A stretch of DNA of 64,000 bases. Origin: Saprospiraceae bacterium. GTDB lineage: Bacteria > Bacteroidota > Bacteroidia > Chitinophagales > Saprospiraceae. Below are positions 9,563 to 17,685 of this stretch, piece by piece (position 1 is the stretch's first letter; every line of letters starts with the position of its first letter). The notes beneath the pieces are model-generated. The model was not told the DNA's origin, did no database searches, and saw only the letters and a list, made by a program, of their open reading frames with translations. Position numbers and translations under genes: made by a program. Location of the stretch: contig JADJJU010000009.1 in assembly GCA_016706365.1 (NCBI GenBank), positions 1 through 64,000 of the forward strand, in the 5' to 3' direction.

Positions 9563-11296
9563 ATGAAAAAAATTTACCTCTTTGCAATACTATTTATTTT
9601 GGCGCTAAATGCACATTCTCAAATAGTTATATCTGAAATTATGTATAATCCTCCAGAATCAAACATAGATTCTCTTGAATACATTGAATTACAAAATGTG
9701 GGTTCTCAACCCATACAACTACAAGGTTGGACATTTGCACAGGGCATCAACTTTACATTTGCAGACTTTACACTTGGAGTTGGAGAGTATGTCGTGATTG
9801 CCGTCAAACTTAGTGCATTTCAGAGTGTTTTTGGTAACAGTGCTACTGTCTTTCAAATGGAAATGAGCTCAGCCCTTAATAATGGAGGAGAGCCAATTTC
9901 TCTTGCTGATCCACAGGGTACTGTAGTCTCTTCTGTAACTTATTCCAATGCAGCTGGAGGCTGGTATGCTGAAGCAGATGGTAATGGCGCAAGTTTGGAA
10001 TTATGTGATCCTGCGAATCCAATCAATGACGTGGACAATTGGGGACCATCTACGAATAATACAGGAATCACACATGCTGGGAAAGCAGTTTTTGCAAGCC
10101 CCGGATCCGCCAATACCTCAGTTTGTGTATCAGTGCCGGATGTAACTGTTATGGTGGGCGATTTCTTTTTTACGCCGGCTGACATTACCATCAATGTCGG
10201 TGAGACTGTATTATGGATGAACACCGGCGGCACACATAATGTAAATGGAACTCAAGCTACATTTCCATCTAATCCTGAATCATTTACCAGTGGTAATCCT
10301 GCAAGCGGCAACTGGACTCTGGAACACACTTTCGAAATCGCCGGAGTGTATAATTACAGATGTGATTTTCATTCAGGTTTGATGCAGGGAACTGTGACAG
10401 TAATGAGTGATGTGGTAGATATTCCTACTTATACGATTGGTCAAATTCGTGGTATAAACTCCGAAGGAGTTGCAGATTCATTGGGAGTAGAAGCTTATGT
10501 CGAAGGAATAATCTACGGTGTAAATCAGAGAGAAACAGGGCTTCAATATACTATGATAAATGATCAGGGCGATGGTATTGGATTATTTAGCACCAACACA
10601 GCACTTTTAAGCCCGGAAGAAGGGGATCTTGTGAAGGTGAGAGGTGTTGTTGAGCAATTCAGAGGCTTACTGCAATTAAATATTTCTGAGATAGAGATTT
10701 TGGGCTCAGGCAATACACTTTTGGACCCTATTCTTATTGACGAACTTAATGAGCAAACTGAGAGCAGATTAGTGCAGTTAGTTTCTTTAACAATCGTAGA
10801 TCCATCCCAGTGGACGAATGCTCCGGGTGGATTTAATGTCACTGTGACGAATGGTACGGATAATTTCACGATGAGAATAGCAAGAAATGTGAATACTGGC
10901 TTTACGGAGGCTCCTGTCGGAACTTTTGACCTTGTCGGTATTGGCGGACAATTCAGTACCAACTCCAATGTTCCTCCTTATAATGACGGATATCAAATAC
11001 TTCCAAGATATGCTGCGGATTTTGATTTGATGACAAATGTGCAGGATCTGGTATTTGATTCCCAGGTTAGTGTTTATCCAACGCCAACAAATGATAGAAT
11101 TTATATTGCTAGTCAGATACCACTACAGAGAGTCGAGCTGTATAATATTTTTGGAGTATTAATCGAATTTAAAGATATGTCCTCTCAGCAGAATCAATGG
11201 CTGGAAGTAAATAAGTATCCTGCCGGCACATATTTATTGCAAATAATCGGGGCTGAAAATCAGATGATCACAAAAAAAGTCGTGATACAGAAGTAG
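9563..11296 (+). CDS. T9SS-secreted protein with lamin-tail, cupredoxin and OB-fold-like regions
   Basis: A 577-residue exported protein: signal peptide 1-19 (cleaved after AHSQ), a lamin-tail domain (about 20-185, IVISEIMYNPP and YIELQNVG), then a plastocyanin-like domain (about 193-282). Possible type 1 copper ligands in that domain are H225, C267, H270 and M274, with the spacing C-x2-H-x3-M. Residues 290-490 look like an OB-fold domain of the kind seen in secreted nuclease-associated proteins. A type A T9SS sorting tail follows from about 500 (VSVYPTPTNDRIYI ... GTYLLQIIG ... KKVVIQK). It is probably cell-surface bound or released. No nuclease catalytic domain is present. Copper binding is predicted from residues only. 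Confidence 0.8.
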   Translation: MKKIYLFAILFILALNAHSQIVISEIMYNPPESNIDSLEYIELQNVGSQPIQLQGWTFAQGINFTFADFTLGVGEYVVIAVKLSAFQSVFGNSATVFQMEMSSALNNGGEPISLADPQGTVVSSVTYSNAAGGWYAEADGNGASLELCDPANPINDVDNWGPSTNNTGITHAGKAVFASPGSANTSVCVSVPDVTVMVGDFFFTPADITINVGETVLWMNTGGTHNVNGTQATFPSNPESFTSGNPASGNWTLEHTFEIAGVYNYRCDFHSGLMQGTVTVMSDVVDIPTYTIGQIRGINSEGVADSLGVEAYVEGIIYGVNQRETGLQYTMINDQGDGIGLFSTNTALLSPEEGDLVKVRGVVEQFRGLLQLNISEIEILGSGNTLLDPILIDELNEQTESRLVQLVSLTIVDPSQWTNAPGGFNVTVTNGTDNFTMRIARNVNTGFTEAPVGTFDLVGIGGQFSTNSNVPPYNDGYQILPRYAADFDLMTNVQDLVFDSQVSVYPTPTNDRIYIASQIPLQRVELYNIFGVLIEFKDMSSQQNQWLEVNKYPAGTYLLQIIGAENQMITKKVVIQK

Positions 11297-11319
11297 GCCA
11301 TTCATTATTATAAAAAACT

Positions 11320-11359
11320 AAAGCCCGTCAGCTAATCATATTGCTTTCGGGCTTTTTTT
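11320..11359 (+). terminator. rho-independent terminator after the lamin-tail protein gene
   Basis: The perfect 8-bp stem AAAGCCCG (11320-11327) / CGGGCTTT (11348-11355) has a 20-base loop and continues into seven T residues. Confidence 0.8.
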
Positions 11360-11415
11360 ATTCTTAATTTGCATGGAAGAAGACAAAAAGTAATTCAAAT
11401 TTCAAATAAGGGAGA

Positions 11416-12198
11416 ATGAGCAACAAAAAAATTGGACTTGCCCTTTCCGGCGGAGGCTTAAGAGGTTTAGCGCATATTGGAATTATAAAAGTGATGGAGG
11501 AGCATGGAATCTCCGCAGAGGTGGTAGCCGGCACTAGTGTTGGCTCTATCATTGGAACATTATATGCAGCCGGCTGTCCCGCAGATGAAATGCTCAAATT
11601 TGTCAAAACGAGCAACCTGTATAAAGTCATTAGCTTCGCCTGGCCCCTGATGGGGTTTGCTTCACACGAATATTTAAAAAAACGATTAGCTGAGTTTATG
11701 CCGGGTATTGGCTTTGAGAGTATGAAAATTCCTTTGTACATCACAATGACCAATATGAATACCGGAAAATTAGAGGTGAAATCTGAAGGGGATTTACTCA
11801 ATTATGTGGCAGCTTCATGTGCTATTCCTATGGTTTTCGAACCAATAGAGATTGAGGGACAACTTTATATGGATGGAGGTGCTATGAAAAATCTTCCTGC
11901 AAGCATAATTCGCGATGAATGTGATTTGCTGATTGGTGTGAATCTAATGCCCAGGAATCAGATGCAAACGGATCAGCTTCGAAGTCTCATCAGTATAGCG
12001 GCCCGTACATTTGAAATGTCACTTTGGAGAAACCAGCAGGATGATATTCCTCTTTGTGATTTGCACATCGAAGTACAAGGATTGCAAAAGAACAATATGT
12101 TCAATTTTAATAAGTTAGATGAAATCTATAAAGCAGGTTATCAAACCGGTCAGCTAGTAATTCCTCAATTGCTGGGTTTGTTGGAGCAGGAGTCCTAA
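11416..12198 (+). CDS. patatin-like phospholipase (RssA/NTE type)
   Basis: A 260-residue single-domain patatin. The oxyanion-hole motif SGGGLRG is at residues 11-17, the nucleophile is S41 in GTSVG, and the catalytic aspartate is D153 in the DGG motif (YMDGGAMKN). Together these form the Ser-Asp dyad of the family. There is no signal peptide or membrane segment, so it should be a cytoplasmic acyl hydrolase or lysophospholipase. AGGGAGA directly before the ATG is one of the few purine-rich leaders in the window. It is preceded by a terminator, so it is probably monocistronic. Substrate unknown. Confidence 0.88.
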   Translation: MSNKKIGLALSGGGLRGLAHIGIIKVMEEHGISAEVVAGTSVGSIIGTLYAAGCPADEMLKFVKTSNLYKVISFAWPLMGFASHEYLKKRLAEFMPGIGFESMKIPLYITMTNMNTGKLEVKSEGDLLNYVAASCAIPMVFEPIEIEGQLYMDGGAMKNLPASIIRDECDLLIGVNLMPRNQMQTDQLRSLISIAARTFEMSLWRNQQDDIPLCDLHIEVQGLQKNNMFNFNKLDEIYKAGYQTGQLVIPQLLGLLEQES

Positions 12199-12228
12199 AC
12201 TTAAATTCTGTGACACATAATCTTAATT

Positions 12229-12476
12229 TTTCCATGAATCTCATTCCTGGCAATCTCTTTCAATCTTCTCAAACTCAATAACCCCACCATTCATATCAAT
12301 CATCTCAATCTTCTCAATCTTCTCAAACTCTCAACAACTTACTCTCACCCACAACCTCAATCTTCTCAATCTCCCCAAACTCTCCACAAAATACTCACCC
12401 TCAAAACCTCAATCCGCCCAATCTTCCCAAACTCCTCATATATTACTCACACCCCATAACTCAATCAGCTCTATCT
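12229..12476. repeat. C/T-rich degenerate 9-mer tract C
   Basis: This is the clearest of the three C/T-rich tracts. The 9-mer TCAATCTTC is repeated, in places in direct tandem, then decays into CCCAAACTC, CCACAA and CTCACCC words. It fills the whole space between the convergent patatin and rarA genes and lacks a recognisable terminator. Confidence 0.7.
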
Positions 12477-12477
12477 T

Positions 12478-13753
12478 TCAAAACCCATATTTATCTTTCC
12501 ACAATTCTTTGAGGTGGATTCTGATTTTTTCTTCTGCTACATTTTTTCCGGGTTGATAAAAACTTGTTCCCGATAATTCATCCGGAAGGTATTCCTGAAT
12601 GACGAAGTTCTGATTATAATCGTGTGAGTATTGATAAGATTTTCCATAACCAAGATCTTTCATTAATCCGGTTGGGGCATTGCGAAGATGGAGGGGTACC
12701 GGATCGGTAGGACGCTTTTTGACGAGGTCAATGGCTTTATTGATTGCCAGATAAGAAGCATTACTCTTAGGAGAGGTAGCAAGGTATATGGCTGTTTGTG
12801 AAAGCAAAATTCTTGCTTCAGGCATACCAATCATCTGTACACCCTGGAAACAGGAGGTGGCAAGTAACAGAGCATTAGGATTAGCAAGGCCTATATCTTC
12901 ACTTGCAAGGATGACCATTCGCCTTGCAATAAATTTCACATCCTCTCCACCCTCCAGCATTCTTGCAAGATAATACACTGCAGCATTCGGATCACTTCCA
13001 CGCATAGATTTAATGAACGCAGAAATGATATCATAATGCATGTCAGCATTTTTATCAAAAAATGCAATTCTGGATTGAATGATACTGCCTACAGTTTCGT
13101 CTGTAATAATGACCTTCTCATCCTCCGGGCGTAGATTCTACTACAATTTCCAGGGCGTTATATAGCTTTCTTCCATCTCCACTGCTATACAATTTTAAGG
13201 CATTACTTTCCACAATTTCTATGGAACGCCTTTTCAGATTTTCATCCTTTGTTATTGCATTTGAAATCATAAGATCCAAATCCTCAGTAGTTAAAGGCTG
13301 GAGAATATATACCTGGCAGCGGGACAACAATGCCTGGATAACTTCAAATGATGGATTTTCTGTTGTGGCACCGATTAGGGTAACAATTCCTTTTTCCACT
13401 GCGCCCAACAGTGAATCCTGTTGAGATTTGCTGAATCTATGAATTTCGTCAATGAATAAAATAGGCGAGGGGCGATCAAAGAATTTCTGTTTTTCTGCCT
13501 TTTCAAGTATTTCTCTGACATCTTTAACTCCAGAATTGACAGCACTTATTGTATAGAATATTCTTCCTGATTGAGTTGCCAGAATCTGTGCCAGAGTAGT
13601 TTTACCCACTCCGGGAGGTCCCCAAAATATCATGGAATGGATTCTGGCTTGTTCAAGTGCCTTTCGAAGAGGGCCATCTCTGCCTACCAGGTGCGATTGT
13701 CCAACAAAATCATCCAATGTAGCAGGACGCATTCTTTCAGCTAATGGTATCAT
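12478..13753 (-). CDS. rarA: replication-associated recombination protein RarA (MgsA), one frameshift
   Basis: The composite protein is about 425 residues. The start MIPLAERMRPATLDDFVGQ (13753) matches the family better than an in-frame ATG at 13786. Walker A GPPGVGKT is at about residues 45-52 and Walker B ILFIDEIHRF at about 98-107, with sensor-1 GATTENPSF, and then the tetramerisation region (HYDIISAFIKSMRGSDPNAAVYYLARMLEGGED). The frame breaks at 13121-13127, where one surplus base turns ESTPEDEKVIITDE into a stop. RarA is a clamp-loader-like AAA+ ATPase acting at stalled forks. The break is at a C/G run and is probably an indel error. Confidence 0.88.
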
Positions 13754-13946
13754 TTTGATTCTTATAAAGGGATTCAAATGTCGCATTAATATACGTTATT
13801 CAATAGATTTACTTATTTCTGATGAGCATTTCAATTGTGATTGAATGATTAGATTTACTTCCGGAATGGCTTCAGTGACAATAAACAATAAATAGAGCGC
13901 GGTGTTACTCTGCCATTTACCATGCCACGAATGAATATTAACTCAA

Positions 13947-15863
13947 ATGGATGAATACATTCAGGATTATATCCGGAATTGGTTAAAAGCAATGGACATT
14001 GAGCGTCAGGAGCAACAAGCTTTGTTTCAGTCTTTGCTTACGAATAAGCATGTGTTGGAAAGAGTACGTGATGGATTTACATGGTACCCTTTGAGTGTAA
14101 AAGCCAATGGGTATGCATTGGGTGAAATTCCTTTTATAATAGTTGAAAGGCAGGAATCTCAGGTGAAGGAAGATCAGATGCAATCCGGCAAAACTGTCAG
14201 ATTATTTTCTATGCAAAATGGAAAGGAACTCACTGCTGTAAAAGGCATTATCCATTATATTCAAAAAAGGCAGGCAAAAGTTTTTCTGCATGCTGATGAA
14301 GTTCCGGATGAACTCCTTGAAGGCAAATTGGGAATGGATTTACTCCACGATGAGCAAACCTTCAAAGATATGCAGGCTGCCATGAAAAAAGTGATGGCAC
14401 TTAAACCATCAGATCCTTTATACACAGCATTAAAATATTTTTACGGCTTCAACGAAAAATTCCCGGCAATTCAGCCAAAGAATATCATTCCCTTATCAGG
14501 CAGCTTAAATGAATCCCAGAATACCGCTGTTAATTTTGCTTTGGTATCTGAGGGAGTAAGTATCATTCATGGTCCTCCCGGTACAGGCAAAACAACCACC
14601 CTGATTCAGTTGATCAGGCAGTTATTAAAGGATGAAAAGCAAGTTTTAGTGACAGCACCCAGCAATGCGGCAGTGGATTTACTGACTGCTTTGATTCATG
14701 CTGAAGAAATTCCCGTGGTTCGTTTGGGGCATCTTTCGCGAATTGATCCTGAAATATTGGAATGTAGTCTTGAATCCCAGGTTTTATCTGATCCTGATTC
14801 TAAACAAATCAAAAAGGTAAGATTACAGGCTGATGAATATCGAAAGCTGTCCCAGCAGTACAAACGAAGTTTTGGGTATGAGGAGCGCCAACAGCGTAAG
14901 AGGTTAAAAAATGAAGCCAGGGAATTGAGTGATTGGGCTAAGGATCTGGAAGAAAGAGTAGTTCAAAAAATTGTTGAGCAATCGAGAGTCATTACCTGCA
15001 CTTTTACAGGAGCAAACTCAAGACCGATTCGTGATCTTCAATTTAAAACATGCATTATTGATGAGGCATCTCAGGCCTTACAAGCTGCTTCCTGGATACC
15101 TATTCTTAAGTCGGAAAGGGTTATTCTGGCTGGAGACCCTTTCCAGTTGCCACCAACTGTTAAATCGATACAGGCTGCAAGACTGGGACTGTCTGAAACA
15201 CTTTTGGATTTGGCCATAAAGAATGAAAGACCATTACATTTATTAGATACTCAGTACCGAATGAATAATGTCATAATGGGTTTTTCAAATCAATGGTTTT
15301 ATAAAGGAGCATTGAAAGCTCATGAGTCTGTTGCGGATCATGTATTGCCTCTATTCAATCACGACACTGATGCAGTCATTACCTTCATTGATACAGCGGG
15401 ATGCGGATTTACTGAATCCATAAATCCTGAAACCAGAAGTTATTTCAATAAAGATGAATATCTAATTTTGAGAGAGCATTTGGATCCTTTGTTACATCAA
15501 AATTTTGTCACTCAACCCAATGTAGGAATTCTATCACCCTATAAGGCCCAGGTCCACTTTATCAAGGATGAGTTGGAAGAAGATGTTACTTTTCCTTTTC
15601 CTGTAAACGTTCAGACTATTGATTCTTTTCAGGGGCAGGAGCGGGATATAATTTATATCTCCCTTGTCCGGTCCAATGATTCTATGGAGATTGGCTTTTT
15701 AAAAGATTATCGCAGGATGAATGTGGCGATGACCAGAGCGAGAAAACATTTGGTAATTATAGGCGATAGTGCTACGATTGGCAATGATGCATTTTATCAG
15801 GCATTCCTGGAATATGTAGAAAAGCATGGTGCTTATCGATCTGCATGGGAATGGATACAATGA
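13947..15863 (+). CDS. superfamily 1B DNA/RNA helicase, UPF1/IGHMBP2-like
   Basis: A 638-residue helicase with a complete motif set: Walker A GPPGTGKT (about 209-216), motif Ia TAPSNAAVD, motif II IIDEASQA, motif III GDPFQLPPTV, motif IV region LDTQYRMN, motif V TIDSFQGQERDIIY, motif VI NVAMTRARKHLVI. The N-terminal 180 residues resemble the OB-like 1B region of IGHMBP2/Upf1 proteins. Such bacterial proteins unwind nucleic acid 5'-3', but their cellular role is poorly defined. No nuclease domain is fused. It is divergent from rarA; whether they are functionally linked is unknown. Confidence 0.88.
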   Translation: MDEYIQDYIRNWLKAMDIERQEQQALFQSLLTNKHVLERVRDGFTWYPLSVKANGYALGEIPFIIVERQESQVKEDQMQSGKTVRLFSMQNGKELTAVKGIIHYIQKRQAKVFLHADEVPDELLEGKLGMDLLHDEQTFKDMQAAMKKVMALKPSDPLYTALKYFYGFNEKFPAIQPKNIIPLSGSLNESQNTAVNFALVSEGVSIIHGPPGTGKTTTLIQLIRQLLKDEKQVLVTAPSNAAVDLLTALIHAEEIPVVRLGHLSRIDPEILECSLESQVLSDPDSKQIKKVRLQADEYRKLSQQYKRSFGYEERQQRKRLKNEARELSDWAKDLEERVVQKIVEQSRVITCTFTGANSRPIRDLQFKTCIIDEASQALQAASWIPILKSERVILAGDPFQLPPTVKSIQAARLGLSETLLDLAIKNERPLHLLDTQYRMNNVIMGFSNQWFYKGALKAHESVADHVLPLFNHDTDAVITFIDTAGCGFTESINPETRSYFNKDEYLILREHLDPLLHQNFVTQPNVGILSPYKAQVHFIKDELEEDVTFPFPVNVQTIDSFQGQERDIIYISLVRSNDSMEIGFLKDYRRMNVAMTRARKHLVIIGDSATIGNDAFYQAFLEYVEKHGAYRSAWEWIQ

Positions 15864-15944
15864 TTTTCTGAGGAAGCGTTTTGCATACAAATCTGCTTAT
15901 CGTGGAATTGAAAAGAAAATTTCGCTGGATTGATTCAAATGCAA

Positions 15945-15952
15945 TATATTTG
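15945..15952 (+). promoter_or_regulatory. candidate -7 element TATATTTG upstream of the 58-residue ORF
   Basis: A perfect TAnnTTTG match lies 55 bases before the GTG start at 16008. The -33 region is only weakly conserved (TTCG at 15921-15924, spacer 20). Confidence 0.35.
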
Positions 15953-16007
15953 TGTATTCAATAAGGGGTTAGCGGCATACTTATACAACACCTAATATTA
16001 ATTATAA

Positions 16008-16184
16008 GTGGAAAAAGAGATTAGTGAGATTCAGACTGAAGCTTTGAGGAACCTAGGAAGGGAATTAAATGAGCAAGAATTGCAAAGTTTTCTCGATTTG
16101 AAAATCATGGAAGCTGCATTTGAGAACATTGACATCGCTCATCCGGAAGAATTGAAGTCGGTCACCCCTAAATCAAAAGAATAA
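16008..16184 (+). CDS. small hypothetical protein, 58 residues, GTG start
   Basis: A GTG-initiated frame starts MEKEISEIQTEALRNLGREL and ends KSVTPKSKE. It has no cysteine or membrane segment and is predicted to be largely helical and acidic. There is no in-frame ATG upstream. Support for being real: a TAnnTTTG element at the right distance, coding-like composition, and a compact fit between the helicase gene and the convergent receiver gene (14-base gap). I do not recognise the family and assign no function. Confidence 0.5.
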   Translation: MEKEISEIQTEALRNLGRELNEQELQSFLDLKIMEAAFENIDIAHPEELKSVTPKSKE

Positions 16185-16198
16185 TTAGGAAACAATTC

Positions 16199-16594
16199 TT
16201 ATAAACTGAGGCTTGCTATCGTTACTTTTAGCGCTTCGACATCCAGTGGTTTATTTATAAAGCCATTGAGGTTAATATTTTGCCCTGCCCTGCGGATGTC
16301 TTTTGGGTCAATGGAGGAAGAAAGCATGTAAATTGAGTACCTCTTTTTAGTTTCGGTGGGCAGATTTTCAAACTTATCTAAGAACGCAAATCCATCCATT
16401 TCAGGCATCATCATATCCAATAGAATCACTGTATGATCAACCCCGGAGGCCTGCTCGTCAATATATACAATAGCTTCTGTTCCTTTTGTAAACTTTCTGA
16501 TATTTTGCGTAACTCCGCCTATAGATAATAATTTTTCTATTATCATTAAATCTACAGGGTTGTCATCAATAACTATAAAAGGAAAACTCATCAT
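16199..16594 (-). CDS. single-domain response regulator (CheY-like receiver)
   Basis: A 131-residue lone receiver domain. The acidic pocket is D10-D11 (VIDDN), the phosphoacceptor D60 (ILLDMMMPEMDG), a Ser in the Thr/Ser position (MLSSS) and K115 (FINKPLD). No output domain is present, so it probably passes phosphate or acts by protein interaction. It is the last gene of the five-gene minus-strand operon. Its start overlaps the stop of the preceding hybrid kinase by 4 bases (ATGA type), indicating translational coupling and a likely phosphotransfer partnership. Confidence 0.88.
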   Translation of the reverse strand: MMSFPFIVIDDNPVDLMIIEKLLSIGGVTQNIRKFTKGTEAIVYIDEQASGVDHTVILLDMMMPEMDGFAFLDKFENLPTETKKRYSIYMLSSSIDPKDIRRAGQNINLNGFINKPLDVEALKVTIASLSL

Positions 16595-17685
16595 GATGGG
16601 CTTAGGGTGGGTAAATATACATAAAAAGAAGTTCCTTCTCCTATGGTAGTTTCATAATATATTTCACCCCCCAACTTATTTACACACTGATGAACAATAA
16701 AAAGTCCCAATCCCATTCCTGATTTTGGGTGATGAGATCTTTTAAACATATCAAATAGTTTTATCCTCATCGATTCCTCAATTCCTGACCCATTGTCTAC
16801 AATTTCAAAACATGTTTTGCCATCTTTATAATAGGATCTTATTTGAATAGACTTATTTACTTCATCCGGGCGTTGATATTTAACTGCATTTTGAATAAGA
16901 TTCCTAAATATCAGGTGCAGCTTAAGTTTATCACTTACTATTTCCTTATCAGTTTGTAAATCGAACTCAAACTTTACATCTTTGGCGTCAGGATGAAATT
17001 TTATTTCCTGGATCAGATCTTCAAAAAGTTCACTTAAATTGACAGATTCTTCTACAATCTCCAGTCTGTTGCCCCGGTAGTAATTTATAATATTTAGAAC
17101 ATACTGATCCATTTTGTCTACGACTTGTTCGATCATGTCCATGTATTCACCTTGTTTCTCTCCTTCCATTTTCGCAACATTCATTATGCCCTTCAGAGTT
17201 GTAAGAGGAGACCTGAGATCGTGGGAAGCACTGTACACGAATTGATCTAATTCATCATAAGCTTTTTGTAGCTCTACCGTTTTTACATCTAATTCCTTAC
17301 GTGTACGGAAAATATCTTTTGCATTTTCGATGGAGTTTCTAACTTCATTTTCGTTCCAGGGCTTAGTAAGGAATCTGTAGACAGATCCTTTGTTGATTGC
17401 GTCAATGACCGCCTGAATATCTACAAAACCTGTCAGGAGAATTCTTATGGGATCAGGATGCGTGTGGACCAGGTCATTAAAAAAATCAGTACCTGACTGA
17501 ATCGGCATACGCTGATCCGAAACAACCACTTCAATTTGATTAGCATTGAGATGCTGGTAAGCTTCTTCAGGTGTAAGTGCCAGGAAAACTTCATATTCCC
17601 GGCGAAAAACTGCTTTGAATGCTTGCAAATTGTTCTGCTCATCATCAAGGTAAAGTACCTTTACCTTATCAGCTGATATTGTCAT
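16591..17685 (-). CDS. receiver-histidine kinase hybrid (REC-HisKA-HATPase)
   Basis: A 364-residue soluble protein: receiver domain 1-125 (D57 in VVSDQRMP, K108 in FLTKPW), a coiled-coil linker, dimerisation/phosphoacceptor helix with H155 in SASHDLRSPL, and an ATPase domain with N-box NLIQNAVKY, G1 DNGSGI and G2 GMGLGLF. It has no membrane segment. The order REC before kinase suggests it is switched by an upstream kinase, presumably the 7TM-DISM kinase whose gene overlaps it by 17 bases. Its receiver closely resembles the lone receiver at 22158-22625. Confidence 0.88.
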   Translation of the reverse strand: MTISADKVKVLYLDDEQNNLQAFKAVFRREYEVFLALTPEEAYQHLNANQIEVVVSDQRMPIQSGTDFFNDLVHTHPDPIRILLTGFVDIQAVIDAINKGSVYRFLTKPWNENEVRNSIENAKDIFRTRKELDVKTVELQKAYDELDQFVYSASHDLRSPLTTLKGIMNVAKMEGEKQGEYMDMIEQVVDKMDQYVLNIINYYRGNRLEIVEESVNLSELFEDLIQEIKFHPDAKDVKFEFDLQTDKEIVSDKLKLHLIFRNLIQNAVKYQRPDEVNKSIQIRSYYKDGKTCFEIVDNGSGIEESMRIKLFDMFKRSHHPKSGMGLGLFIVHQCVNKLGGEIYYETTIGEGTSFYVYLPTLSPS

